DNA of 58,249 nt from Rhodoferax sp. (lineage in GTDB: Bacteria; Pseudomonadota; Gammaproteobacteria; Burkholderiales; Burkholderiaceae_C), in the NCBI RefSeq assembly GCF_028689305.1, contig NZ_JAQTWM010000013.1:1-58249 (forward strand). The letters are read 5' to 3'. A program made the translations under genes and the position numbers. The notes below the pieces were generated by a model. That model was not told the origin of the DNA. It searched no databases and saw only the letters and a program-made list of their open reading frames with translations. This document shows positions 41,184-50,463 of the stretch, piece by piece (the stretch's first letter is position 1; each line of letters opens with the position of its first letter).

Positions 41184-43732
41184 AGCGCGTGTTATCCCTG
41201 CTCTGCACCTTCTCCTGGCAGGAGCTGCGCCAGCACCCGTGGCGCCATGGTGCCGCGGTGCTGGCGGTGATGCTGGGGGTGGCGCTGGCGTTTGCGGTGC
41301 ACCTGATCAACAACTCGGCGCTGGACGAGTTTGCCCAGGCGGCGCGTTCGGTCGGCGGCCAGAGTGACCTGGAGCTGCGCGCCGTGCAGGGATCGTTTGA
41401 CGAGGCGCTGTTTGCGCGGGTGGCGCGCACCCCCGGCGTGGCGCTGGCGGCGCCGGTGCTGGACATCGGCAGCGCCATCCAGACGCCGCAAGGCCTGCGG
41501 CCGCTGCGCGTGCTGGGCGTGGATGCCCTGGTGCTGCCGGCGCTGGCCCCGGACCTGATGCCGCAGCCGTCCGCCGCCCACGCCAGCCGCTGGGCTCTGC
41601 TGAGCCCGGGGCAGGTGTTTCTGAACCCCGCGGCCCAGCGCCTGACGGCCGCTGCCCCCACGCTGCAACTGCAAAGCGGCCGGCAATGGCACAGCGTGGT
41701 GGTGGCCGGCAGCGTGCGGGCCAGCGGGCCAGCGCTGGCGGTGATGGACATAGGTGCCGCCCAGGAGCTGTTTGACCGGCAGGGCCAGCTCAGCCGCATC
41801 GACCTGCGGCTGCAGCCCGGGGTGTCGCGCGAGGCGCTGGCACGCACCCTGCAGGCCGCACCCGACTGGCCGCAAGGGGTGACAGTGGCCGTGCCCGACA
41901 ACAGCCCAGCCCAGATCGGCAACCTGTCCCGCGCCTACCGTGTCAACCTGACGGTGCTGGCGCTGATGGCCCTGTTCACCGGCGCGTTTCTGGTGTTTTC
42001 GGTGCTGTCGCTCAGTGTCGCCAAACGCGCGCAGCAATTCGCCCTGCTGGGGGTGCTGGGCCTGGGCGCGCGGGCGCGGCTGGCGCTGGTGCTGTGGGAG
42101 TCGCTGGCGCTGGGCCTGGTCGGCAGCGGCGCCGGGCTGGCGCTGGGCACGGCACTGGCGGCGCTGGCCTTGCGCCTGCTCGGGGGCGATCTGGGCGGCG
42201 GCTTTTTTGCCGGGGCGGCACCCGACCTGCAGTTCAGCGCCGGCGCGGCGCTGGTTTATGGCGCGCTTGGTGTGGCCGCCGCCCTGGCCGGTGGCTGGTG
42301 GCCGGCGCGCCGGGCGCAGCAATTGCCGCCCGCCCAGACGCTCAAGGGCCTGGGCAGCCAGGGACCGCAGCGCAGCGGGCCGGGGCTGAGTCTGGTGTTG
42401 ATCGTGGCCGGCGCGGCGCTGACGCAGGCACCGCCGGTGGCTGGCATCCCGCTGGCGGCTTATGTGGCCATTGGCCTGCTGCTGGTGGGCGGCATCACGG
42501 CGCTGCCGGGGCTGATTGGTCTGCTGCTGGGCCAACTGGCGCCGCGGCTGGCGCGCCAGACCCTGCCGCTGCTGGCGCTGGAGCGCGCGCGCCGCCAGCG
42601 CGACACCGCGGCTGTGGCGGTCAGCGGCGTGGTGGCATCCCTGAGCCTGGCGGTGGCGCTGACGGTGATGGTGGCGAGTTTTCGGGATTCGGTCAGCCAG
42701 TGGCTGGACCAGCTGCTGCCAGCCGACCTGTATGTGCGCAGCGCCGTCCTCTCAAGCAGCCACGACCCGGTGTTTTTCAGCCCGCAGCTGGTCGAGGCCG
42801 CGACCCAGCTGCCCGGGGTGCGACAGGTGCAGGCCCAGCGCTGGGTGCCTCTGCCCTTGCAGGCCAGTCTGCCGCCGGTGGCGCTGCTGGCGCGTGAACT
42901 GGGTGACCCGGCGCGCAGCCTGCCACTGACCACAACCGCGCTGCCGGTGCCGCCAGGCCAGATCGGCCTGTTTGTCAGTGAGGCGGTGGTCGATCTGCAT
43001 GGCGCCCGGGTGGGTCAGCCTTTCCCCTTGTTTGACCAGGCTTTTAGGCCTCTAGCCCGGAAGGAATATGCCTCATCAGCTACGTTTTTTGTAGCTGGCG
43101 TGTGGCGTGATTACGCCCGCCAGAGTGGCGCCATCGCGATGGATCTGGCCGCCTTCCAGCGTCTGACGGGGGATGGGCGCACCAATGATCTGGCCTTGTG
43201 GCTGACGCAGCCCGACACCGCGCCAGCCGTCCAGCAGGCGCTGCAGGCCCTGGCCCCGGAGCTGGCGCTGGAGTTTGGCAGCGCAGCGCAGATCCGCGCC
43301 CGCTCGCTGAAGATCTTTGACCGCAGCTTTGCCGTCACCACCTGGCTGCAGGCGGTGGCGATCGCGATTGGCCTGTTTGGCGTGGCGGCCAGCTTCAGCG
43401 CCCAGGTGCTGGCGCGGCGCAAGGAGTTCGGTCTGCTGGCGCACCTGGGGCTGACGCGCCGCCAGATCCAGACGGTGGTGGCGCTGGAGGGGCTGGCCTG
43501 GACCACCCTGGGTGCGCTGGCCGGTCTGGGCCTGGGGCTGCTGGTGTCGGTGGTGCTGGTGCATGTGGTCAACCCGCAGAGTTTTCACTGGACCATGACG
43601 CTGATGGTGCCCTGGCTCAAATTGCTGGCACTGTGCCTGGCGGTGGTGCTGGCCGGCACCGTCACGGCCTGGCTGGCGGCCCGTGCGGCAGCGGCTCAGG
43701 ATGCGGTGCTGGCGGTCAAGGAAGACTGGTAG
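41180..43732 (+). CDS. FtsX-like ABC transporter permease
   Basis: 850 aa from a GTG at 41180 that overlaps the pabB stop. It has one N-terminal helix ('AAVLAVMLGVALAFAVHLIN'), a periplasmic domain, three helices around 250-400, a second pair of helices and soluble domain, and three C-terminal helices ('EFGLLAHLGLTRRQIQTVVA' is the usual cytoplasmic loop). This double-FtsX layout belongs to the lipoprotein/lipid export type (YbbP-like), partner of LolD-type ATPases. A 20-residue section in the second periplasmic domain (FRPLARKEYASSATFFV) is encoded by an in-frame interspersed repeat. Its last 17 bases overlap the convergent GGDEF-EAL gene. Confidence 0.88.
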   Translation: MKRVLSLLCTFSWQELRQHPWRHGAAVLAVMLGVALAFAVHLINNSALDEFAQAARSVGGQSDLELRAVQGSFDEALFARVARTPGVALAAPVLDIGSAIQTPQGLRPLRVLGVDALVLPALAPDLMPQPSAAHASRWALLSPGQVFLNPAAQRLTAAAPTLQLQSGRQWHSVVVAGSVRASGPALAVMDIGAAQELFDRQGQLSRIDLRLQPGVSREALARTLQAAPDWPQGVTVAVPDNSPAQIGNLSRAYRVNLTVLALMALFTGAFLVFSVLSLSVAKRAQQFALLGVLGLGARARLALVLWESLALGLVGSGAGLALGTALAALALRLLGGDLGGGFFAGAAPDLQFSAGAALVYGALGVAAALAGGWWPARRAQQLPPAQTLKGLGSQGPQRSGPGLSLVLIVAGAALTQAPPVAGIPLAAYVAIGLLLVGGITALPGLIGLLLGQLAPRLARQTLPLLALERARRQRDTAAVAVSGVVASLSLAVALTVMVASFRDSVSQWLDQLLPADLYVRSAVLSSSHDPVFFSPQLVEAATQLPGVRQVQAQRWVPLPLQASLPPVALLARELGDPARSLPLTTTALPVPPGQIGLFVSEAVVDLHGARVGQPFPLFDQAFRPLARKEYASSATFFVAGVWRDYARQSGAIAMDLAAFQRLTGDGRTNDLALWLTQPDTAPAVQQALQALAPELALEFGSAAQIRARSLKIFDRSFAVTTWLQAVAIAIGLFGVAASFSAQVLARRKEFGLLAHLGLTRRQIQTVVALEGLAWTTLGALAGLGLGLLVSVVLVHVVNPQSFHWTMTLMVPWLKLLALCLAVVLAGTVTAWLAARAAAAQDAVLAVKEDW
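43041..43099 (-). repeat. Interspersed repeat, copy 12, inside the ABC permease gene
   Basis: On the minus strand: AGCTACAAAAAACGTAGCT stem, then GCATATTCCTTCCGGGCTAG and AGGCCTAAAAGCC. It is close to the miaA copy (both have AGCT-ATGAGGCA after the stem) but lies in the opposite orientation relative to the gene. It keeps the reading frame open. Confidence 0.75.
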
Positions 43733-46700
43733 GCGCCACCCCGGCCCAGGCCGGATCGGGGTGCCAGCTGGCCAGCCAGCCGGGCAGTTCGCTGGCCGGC
43801 ATCGGGCGGGCAATGCCGTAGCCCTGCGCCAGATGGCAGCCCAGCCGCAGCAGCAGGGTGCCGTGCGCCACGGTTTCGACACCTTCGGCAATCACCTGAC
43901 GCTTGAAGGCACGCGCCAGACCGATCACCCCTTCCATGATGGCCAGATCGTCTGCATCTGCCAGCATGCCGCGCACAAAACTCTGGTCGATCTTGATCAC
44001 CTCGACCGGCAGGTACTTCAGGTAGGTCAGGGAGGAATAACCGGTGCCGAAGTCATCCAGCGCAAACCCCACCCCGAGCTGCTGGCAGTCATGGATCACC
44101 CGGGCGGTGCGCTCCAGGTCATGCAGCGCGCTGGTTTCCAGCACTTCGAGCTGCAACAAGGTGGTATCGACGCCGGGGAACCGGGCCAGCATCTCGGCCA
44201 GACGCTGGACAAAATTTTCCTCCTGCAGCTGGCGGGCGCCGACGTTCACACTCACCTGGAACACCAGGCCCTGGGCCTGCCACTGCTGCATCTGTGTCAG
44301 GGCGGCGCGGATCACCCATTCCCCCAGGCTGACCGCCAGCGCATGGTCTTCCACCACCGGTAAAAAGTCGGCCGGCGACAGCCGCCCCTTGGTCGGGTGC
44401 TGCCAACGGATCAGCGCTTCGGCACCGATCACCACACCGGTTTGCAGGTTGACCTTGGGCTGGTAATACAGCTCAAATTCCGCGTGTTCAAGGGCGCGGG
44501 CGATTTCATCCAGGCTTTCGTGCAGCCCGCGCACGCTGCGGTCATGCGCCGCATCAAAGGCGTGGTAACGGTTCTTGCCCGACACCTTGGCCTGGTACAT
44601 GGCCTGATCGGCCTGGCGCATGAGCTGGTCGGCATCCACCGGCTCGGCCTGCGGATAAAAGGTCACACCCAGGCTGGCCGACACCTGCAGCCGCACATCA
44701 CCAAACGGCATGGACAGGGCGGCGGCGGCCAGCAGCCGTTTCAGGGTTCCGGCGCAGTCATTGGCATCGGACAGGTCGGCCAGCACCGCCACAAACTCGT
44801 CGCCGCCCAGGCGCGCCAGGGTGTCGCCCTCACGCAGGGCGTTGCGCATGTTGCCGGCCACGCCGACGAGCAGCTGGTCACCGGCTTCGTGGCCATAGGT
44901 GTCGTTGATCTGTTTGAAGCCATCCAGGTCCAGATAGGCCACGGCCACCAGCTGGCCCCGGCGCTGTGCCTGGGCCATGGCCTGCTTGAGCCGGTCGGCC
45001 AACAACACCCGGTTGGGCAGGTTGGTCAGCGCGTCAAAGTGGGCAATGTGTTCCAGCTGCTGCTGGTGTTCCTTGTTGGCCGTGATGTCGAAAAACATGG
45101 CCACATAGTGCTGGACCGATTGCGCGGCATCACGGACCGCACTGATGGTGAGCAGTTCGGCGTACACCTCGCCGTCCTTGCGCCGGTTCCAGAGTTCACC
45201 TTGCCAGTGGCCGACTGACTTCAGTTCGGCAAACATGGCCTGGTAAAACTCGTGGCTTTGCCGACCCGAACTCAGGATCCGGGGGTTGCGGCCCAGCACC
45301 TCTTCGCGGCGGTAGCCGGTGATGGTGGCGAAGGCGGCATTGGCGTCAACGATGTTGGCGTCGGCATCGGTGATGCAAATGCCTTCGCGGGCGTGTTCAA
45401 ACACGCTGGCGGCCAGCCGCAGCTGGTCTTCGGTCTGGCGCCGCTCGGTGATGTCGGTGTCAATGCCGATCATGCGCAGGGCTTTGCCATGGGCATCACG
45501 GCTGACAATCTGCCCCTGCTCCAGCATCCACTTGTAGCTGCCGTCCTTGCAGCGCACACGGTTTTCATGGCGATAACGCGGCGTCTCACCGCGCAGACAT
45601 TGGTTAAGCGCCGCCAGCGTCGAGGCGCGGTCGTCCGGATGCAGGCGCGACTCCCACTCGTTGGTGTTTTGGCCCAGTTCATGGTCCTGGTAACCGAGTG
45701 TGGCTTTCCAGCTTTCCGACAGGAACAGCGTGCCCGCTGGAATATTCCAGTCCCACAAGCCGCCGCCAGAGGCCTCGACCGCAAACTTCCAGCGAAATTC
45801 ACTCTCCGCCAGCGCCTGCCGCTGGCGCAGCACCTGGTTCTGGCGCGAGCGCAATTGCTGCCCGGTCATCCACAGGCGCGCGCCGAGCAACAGGATCAAC
45901 AGCAGGGCCACACCGGCCCCCATCAGCTCGGTGCGGTAACGCAGCACCACATCACGCAGGGTGAACGCCGGCTCGACGTCAAACGGCGGCATGCGCAAGG
46001 CCCGCAGCACGTCGGCCACACGCGAATAGTCGTCCGGCACCGAGAACCCGCGGATACCCATGGCCTGGGCGCTGGCGGAATCCGCCTGGATCGAGAACAA
46101 CGCGGCAGTCACGCGCCGAGCCAGATGTTCATCCACATGACCGAGATAGGAAAACGGCCATTCCGGGTACAACGGGGTCGACGACAACACCGGAAAACCG
46201 GTGAGCTGCTGCGCATTGAGCACCCGCACCTGCGCCAGATCGAGTTTGCCTTCGCGCTGCATGGCTTCGAGCAGGCCGGTGCGGACAAAACCAACGTCCG
46301 CCTTGCCTTGCAAGACGGCCGCCACCACCCGGTCCTGCGGCACCCCGGTGAACATCAGCTTGCTGGACGCATTCAGCACCACACCCACGCGCAGCAGCTC
46401 AAAGGCCTGCATCTGGTAGCCCCCGAGAGAGTCGCTGCCAACCGCCGCCATCGTCATGTTCTTGAGTTCGGACAGTGACACCGGCTCGGGCCGATCGGAG
46501 CGGGTGAACATGACGCCGCCAAAGCCGGCCACCTCCACGCCACTTTCATTCACCAGCAGGGTGGCCAGCGGCGCCTTCAGGTCGGTCAGCCGGGCCAGCT
46601 TCACATAGTGTCCCGGGTTGGTCAGGACAAATTCCACCTCCTGCCGGGCCACCACCGCCTCCATTTCTGCGAGGGTGTAGGCCCGCACCTCAAAGTCGTA

Positions 46701-46937
46701 ATCCGGGACACTGGCTTTGAGCACCTTCACCAAGGGCTGCCACTGTGCCAGGGTTTGCGCCTTGGGCCGAAACGCCAGCACAGCGATCTTGACCGTATCC
46801 AACGCATGGCTTGGCCACGCCGCCAGCAGCAGGGCCAGGCCCAGAACCCACAACACCAGGCTCCGTTGGGGCTTGCGGCACCCCCCAACGCGAACCAAAT
46901 CGCCACCTGGGGGCTGAAAACGGAAGAAGGTATGCAT
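43716..46937 (-). CDS. PhnD-like sensor, PAS-PAS-GGDEF-EAL cyclic-di-GMP protein
   Basis: 1073 aa from the ATG at 46937. Signal/anchor helix about 27-46; a periplasmic PhnD-type binding domain about 47-300 ('DTVKIAVLAFRPKAQTLAQW', 'LTNPGHYVKLARL'); a membrane helix about 338-357; two PAS domains; GGDEF (LARLGGDEF) with an inhibitory RxxD site (REGD) five residues upstream; EAL domain with 'AEALIRWQHP', 'LDDFGTGYSSL' and 'IAEGVET'. Both catalytic motifs are intact, so it could make or break cyclic-di-GMP. The binding domain suggests it senses a phosphonate, phosphite or similar oxyanion, or an amino-acid-like ligand. It is divergent from the amino-acid uptake operon. Confidence 0.9.
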   Translation of the reverse strand: MHTFFRFQPPGGDLVRVGGCRKPQRSLVLWVLGLALLLAAWPSHALDTVKIAVLAFRPKAQTLAQWQPLVKVLKASVPDYDFEVRAYTLAEMEAVVARQEVEFVLTNPGHYVKLARLTDLKAPLATLLVNESGVEVAGFGGVMFTRSDRPEPVSLSELKNMTMAAVGSDSLGGYQMQAFELLRVGVVLNASSKLMFTGVPQDRVVAAVLQGKADVGFVRTGLLEAMQREGKLDLAQVRVLNAQQLTGFPVLSSTPLYPEWPFSYLGHVDEHLARRVTAALFSIQADSASAQAMGIRGFSVPDDYSRVADVLRALRMPPFDVEPAFTLRDVVLRYRTELMGAGVALLLILLLGARLWMTGQQLRSRQNQVLRQRQALAESEFRWKFAVEASGGGLWDWNIPAGTLFLSESWKATLGYQDHELGQNTNEWESRLHPDDRASTLAALNQCLRGETPRYRHENRVRCKDGSYKWMLEQGQIVSRDAHGKALRMIGIDTDITERRQTEDQLRLAASVFEHAREGICITDADANIVDANAAFATITGYRREEVLGRNPRILSSGRQSHEFYQAMFAELKSVGHWQGELWNRRKDGEVYAELLTISAVRDAAQSVQHYVAMFFDITANKEHQQQLEHIAHFDALTNLPNRVLLADRLKQAMAQAQRRGQLVAVAYLDLDGFKQINDTYGHEAGDQLLVGVAGNMRNALREGDTLARLGGDEFVAVLADLSDANDCAGTLKRLLAAAALSMPFGDVRLQVSASLGVTFYPQAEPVDADQLMRQADQAMYQAKVSGKNRYHAFDAAHDRSVRGLHESLDEIARALEHAEFELYYQPKVNLQTGVVIGAEALIRWQHPTKGRLSPADFLPVVEDHALAVSLGEWVIRAALTQMQQWQAQGLVFQVSVNVGARQLQEENFVQRLAEMLARFPGVDTTLLQLEVLETSALHDLERTARVIHDCQQLGVGFALDDFGTGYSSLTYLKYLPVEVIKIDQSFVRGMLADADDLAIMEGVIGLARAFKRQVIAEGVETVAHGTLLLRLGCHLAQGYGIARPMPASELPGWLASWHPDPAWAGVAPTSLP

Positions 46938-47109
46938 AAGCAAGTCAAATCATAAGTCACTGATATGGTGTGAAACTTGCTTGGGAAAGTGGCTCCGATG
47001 GCTAGGTAAAAACCTGCACCATCCGGACGCGGGGCTGGCCATAGAATCAGCTTTTCATTTTTTATTAACCTGCCGGGCTTGTGCCTGCATTCCTGAAGAA
47101 AGTCACAGT

Positions 47110-47877
47110 ATGAAGAAACTCCTGCTTGCTGCTGCTATCAGCGCCTTGTGCGCCTCGGCTTTTGCCCAGAACAAAGACCTCAAGGTGGCGATTGATGCCA
47201 CTTACGAACCTTTCACCTTCAAGACCGCAGACGGCAAACCCACCGGTTTTGACGTGGATATTGCCAATGCCCTGTGTGAACAGATCAAGCGCAAATGCGT
47301 GTTTGTCGAACAGGCCTGGGACGGCATGATTCCCGGCCTGCTGGCCAAAAAATACGACGTGATCATCAGCTCGATGTCGATCACCGAAGAACGCCTGAAA
47401 CAGGTGGACTTCACCGACAAGTACTACAACACCCCCAGCAAGATCGTCCTGAAAAAAGACATCAAGTTTGACGGCCCGGCCTCGATCAAGGGCAAGAAGA
47501 TCGGTGTGTTGAAGGCCTCCACCCAGGAGAAATACGCCCTGGGCGAACTCAAGACCAAGGGTGTGGAAGTGGTGTCTTATGATGCCCAGGACCAGGTTTA
47601 CCTGGACATCAAGGCCGGCCGTCTGGACGGCACGGTGGCCGACACCATGGAAGTCACCGGTGGCTTTCTGAGCAAGCCGGGCGGTGAGAACTACCAGTTC
47701 GTCGGCACCGAGCTGTTCATCCCCAAATACTTCGGCGTGGGTGCCGGTGTGGCGCTGCGCAAGGGTCAGGCTGACCTGAAGAAGGAAATCAATGCGGCCA
47801 TCAAGACCATTCGCGCCAATGGCAAGTACAAGGCCATCAACGACAAGTACTTCAAGTTCGACGTTTACGGCAAGTAA
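47110..47877 (+). CDS. Amino-acid ABC transporter, periplasmic binding protein
   Basis: 255 aa. Signal peptide MKKLLLAAAISALCASAFAQ. The mature protein starts 'NKDLKVAIDATYEPFTFKTA', then 'GFDVDIANALCEQ' and 'WDGMIPGLLAKKYDVIISSM', the pattern of lysine/arginine/ornithine-type polar amino-acid binding proteins (SBP_bac_3). It is the first gene of a seven-gene operon. The 170-bp gap to the divergent GGDEF-EAL gene should contain promoters for both. Confidence 0.92.
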   Translation: MKKLLLAAAISALCASAFAQNKDLKVAIDATYEPFTFKTADGKPTGFDVDIANALCEQIKRKCVFVEQAWDGMIPGLLAKKYDVIISSMSITEERLKQVDFTDKYYNTPSKIVLKKDIKFDGPASIKGKKIGVLKASTQEKYALGELKTKGVEVVSYDAQDQVYLDIKAGRLDGTVADTMEVTGGFLSKPGGENYQFVGTELFIPKYFGVGAGVALRKGQADLKKEINAAIKTIRANGKYKAINDKYFKFDVYGK

Positions 47878-47907
47878 TCCGACCCCACGGCCAGCGATCC
47901 ACCTCTG

Positions 47908-48594
47908 ATGCAATCGTACTTCTGGGTCATCCTGCACGGTTCCCTACTGACGATCGGGGTGTCCCTGCTGGCCTTGCTGGTGGCCATTCTGTTTGGCCTG
48001 GCCGGTGCCGCGGCCAAACTCTCGGGCCGGCCCATTCTGGTGGGGCTGGCCACTTTTTACACCACCATCATCCGTGGCATTCCTGATCTGGTGTTGATGC
48101 TGCTGGTGTTTTATGGCGGCACGATTGGCATCAATACCCTGCTGGAAAAACTCGGCAGCGAAGCCACCGTCGACATCGAACCGTTCACCGCCGGGGTACT
48201 GACCATTGGTTTCATCTACGGCGCCTACATGACCGAAACCTTTCGCGGCGCCATTCTGAGCATCCCCAAAGGCCAGATGGAGGCCGCCTGGGCATTTGGC
48301 ATGTCGCGCCTGCAGACCTTTCTGCGCATCACCTTGCCGCAGATGGTGCGTTACGCGCTGCCCGGCTTCACCAATAACTGGCTGGTGCTGATCAAGGCCA
48401 CCGCGCTGGTGAGCCTGATTGGCCTGCAGGAGATGACCTATCTGGCCAAACAGGCCAGCGCCGCCACCCGCTCACCGTTCATGTTTTTTCTGTTCACCGG
48501 CGCGCTGTTCCTGATTTACACCTCGATTTCCCTGGCAGTGCTCAGACGGGTCAATGCCCGTTACAGCCTGGGCGCCAAGCGGGGGACCTTGTGA
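47908..48594 (+). CDS. Amino-acid ABC transporter permease (HisQ type)
   Basis: 228 aa with five membrane helices. The cytoplasmic coupling loop 'EAAWAFGMSRLQTFLRITLP' carries the EAA-x3-G motif. 'YTTIIRGIPDLVLMLLVFYG' is typical of HisQ/ArgQ permeases. Its end overlaps the next start at TGATG. Confidence 0.92.
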   Translation: MQSYFWVILHGSLLTIGVSLLALLVAILFGLAGAAAKLSGRPILVGLATFYTTIIRGIPDLVLMLLVFYGGTIGINTLLEKLGSEATVDIEPFTAGVLTIGFIYGAYMTETFRGAILSIPKGQMEAAWAFGMSRLQTFLRITLPQMVRYALPGFTNNWLVLIKATALVSLIGLQEMTYLAKQASAATRSPFMFFLFTGALFLIYTSISLAVLRRVNARYSLGAKRGTL

Positions 48595-49307
48595 TGGAGT
48601 GGGCGGTCATTTTTGAGCCCGACAACTTGGCGCTGTTTGGCAACGGTATTGTGATCACGCTGTGGTTGCTGGCCTCGTCACTGGCGGTTGGCGCCGTGCT
48701 GGCACTGGTCTTTGCCTTGATCCTGACCGGCCCTTGGGCGCCGTTACGCTGGCTGGTGGGTGCCTACACCTTTGTCATCCGCGGCACGCCGCTGCTGATT
48801 CAGGTTTATCTGATCTATTACGGCCTGGGCCAGCTGGAGTGGATTCAGGCCCGCTGGGACTCGGTTTGGCCCTGGACCCATTTCAAAGAGCCTTTCTTTT
48901 GTGCCCTGCTGGCGTTCAGCCTGAACACAGCGGGCTACACCGCCGAAATGCTGGCTGGCGCCATCCGAGAAACCAGTGCTGGCGAGATCGAAGCCGCGCA
49001 GGCGTATGGCATGAGCCGCTTCCAGACCATGCTGCGCGTCGTGCTGCCCAGCGCCCTGCGCCGTACCCTGCCAGCCTACAGCAACGAAGTGGTGATGATG
49101 TTGCACAGCACCAGCCTGGCCAGTGCGGTGCCCAATATGCTGGACGTGACTTCAGCCGCCAGCCGCATCTATGCCACCTATTACCTGCCGTTCGAAGCTT
49201 ACCTGGCTGCCGCCGCCATCTACCTGGCGGCCTCGTTTTGCCTGATCGGCTTTTTCCGCTTCAGCGAGGGGCGGCTTCTGGCTTACCTGGCCCCGCGCAA
49301 AACCTAA
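48594..49307 (+). CDS. Amino-acid ABC transporter permease (HisM type)
   Basis: 237 aa from the ATG at 48594, seven bases after GGGGGA; a GTG one codon earlier is a less likely start. The coupling loop is 'EAAQAYGMSRFQTMLRVVLP'. 'YTFVIRGTPLLIQVYLIYYG' matches HisM. It forms the membrane heterodimer with the preceding gene product. Confidence 0.92.
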   Translation: MEWAVIFEPDNLALFGNGIVITLWLLASSLAVGAVLALVFALILTGPWAPLRWLVGAYTFVIRGTPLLIQVYLIYYGLGQLEWIQARWDSVWPWTHFKEPFFCALLAFSLNTAGYTAEMLAGAIRETSAGEIEAAQAYGMSRFQTMLRVVLPSALRRTLPAYSNEVVMMLHSTSLASAVPNMLDVTSAASRIYATYYLPFEAYLAAAAIYLAASFCLIGFFRFSEGRLLAYLAPRKT

Positions 49308-49324
49308 CCGGATGACCTGTTGCC

Positions 49325-50455
49325 ATGCAGCGCTTTGACCACCCCCTGTTATCCCCCAGCCTGGGCAGCCACAAAACCCTCACCAGTTTTCATTTTGGCC
49401 AGCCTGGCAGCGGGCGGAAAATCTACATTCAAGCCAGCCTGCACGCCGAAGAATTGCCCGGCATGCTAACGGCGCATCACCTGCGCGCACAGCTGGAGGC
49501 CGCCGAGGCTGCCGGTCTGATCCGGGGCGAGATTGTGCTGGTGCCGGTGGCCAACCCGATTGGCCTGGCGCAACGGCTGGACCATAAACCGATGGGCCGG
49601 TTTGAGCTTGACACCTCGGAAAACTTCAACCGCTTTTACCCCGACCTGGCCAGCGCCATTGTTGAGGTGGTCTCGGGCGCGCTGACCGACGACGCCAGCG
49701 CCAACGTGCAGCTGGTGCGCCGCGCTATCGGGGACTACCTGCAAAGCTGGACTCCCAATACCGAGCTGCAAAGCTTGCGCCGCACCCTGCTGACACTGTC
49801 ACACGATGCTGACTACATGCTCGACCTGCACTGCGACTGTGAAGCCGTGTTGCATTTCTACACCGAAGAGCCGTGCTGGCCCCAATTGGCCCCGCTGGCG
49901 CATTTCCTGGGCAGCCGGGCGACATTGCTGGCGCGCAATTCGGGCAATCGCCCGATCGACGAATGCCTGTCCAGCGCCTGGTGGCAGTTGTCCGAAAAAC
50001 TCGCTGCCGCCGGCAACTCCAAACCACTGCCGCAGGGCTGCTGCAGCACCACCATTGAGCTGCGTGGCGAACTCGATGTCAGCCACGCCTGGGCGCAGCA
50101 GGATGCCCAGGCCATCGTCAACTGGCTGCAATACATCGGGGTCTGGACCTGTGTCACCGCACCCGCGGTGCCGGCCGCGTTGTGTGAAGCCACACCACTG
50201 GCAGGCTCCGAAACCCTGTATGCCCGCAGCCCCGGTATGGTGGTCTTTGCCGCGGTGCCCGGCCAGACCCTGAAAAAAGGTGACCTGGTGGCCGAGATCA
50301 TCGACCCGATTGCCAAACACACGGCGCCGGTGCTGGCCGGGGTTGACGGCGTGTTTTATGCCCGCATCCGGGATCGTTACATCACCACCGGCGGGGAGCT
50401 GGGCAAAATCGCCGGTGCCAAGGCCTTCCGTACCGGCACCTTGTTAGGTGACTGA
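49325..50455 (+). CDS. AstE/AspA-type deacylase (M14-like, zinc)
   Basis: 376 aa. The zinc site is visible in '[15 protein letters not shown]' (H-x-x-E) and '[16 protein letters not shown]' (third ligand His). '[12 protein letters not shown]' is the substrate-binding section. The C-terminal part ('[20 protein letters not shown]', 'IIDP') is a small barrel-sandwich domain also found in N-acyl-diaminobutyrate deacetylases. It lies between the permease and ATPase genes, so the imported compound is probably an N-acyl or amide-linked amino acid that is cleaved inside the cell. Confidence 0.83.
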   Translation: MQRFDHPLLSPSLGSHKTLTSFHFGQPGSGRKIYIQASLHAEELPGMLTAHHLRAQLEAAEAAGLIRGEIVLVPVANPIGLAQRLDHKPMGRFELDTSENFNRFYPDLASAIVEVVSGALTDDASANVQLVRRAIGDYLQSWTPNTELQSLRRTLLTLSHDADYMLDLHCDCEAVLHFYTEEPCWPQLAPLAHFLGSRATLLARNSGNRPIDECLSSAWWQLSEKLAAAGNSKPLPQGCCSTTIELRGELDVSHAWAQQDAQAIVNWLQYIGVWTCVTAPAVPAALCEATPLAGSETLYARSPGMVVFAAVPGQTLKKGDLVAEIIDPIAKHTAPVLAGVDGVFYARIRDRYITTGGELGKIAGAKAFRTGTLLGD

Positions 50456-50463
50456 AGACGTCC

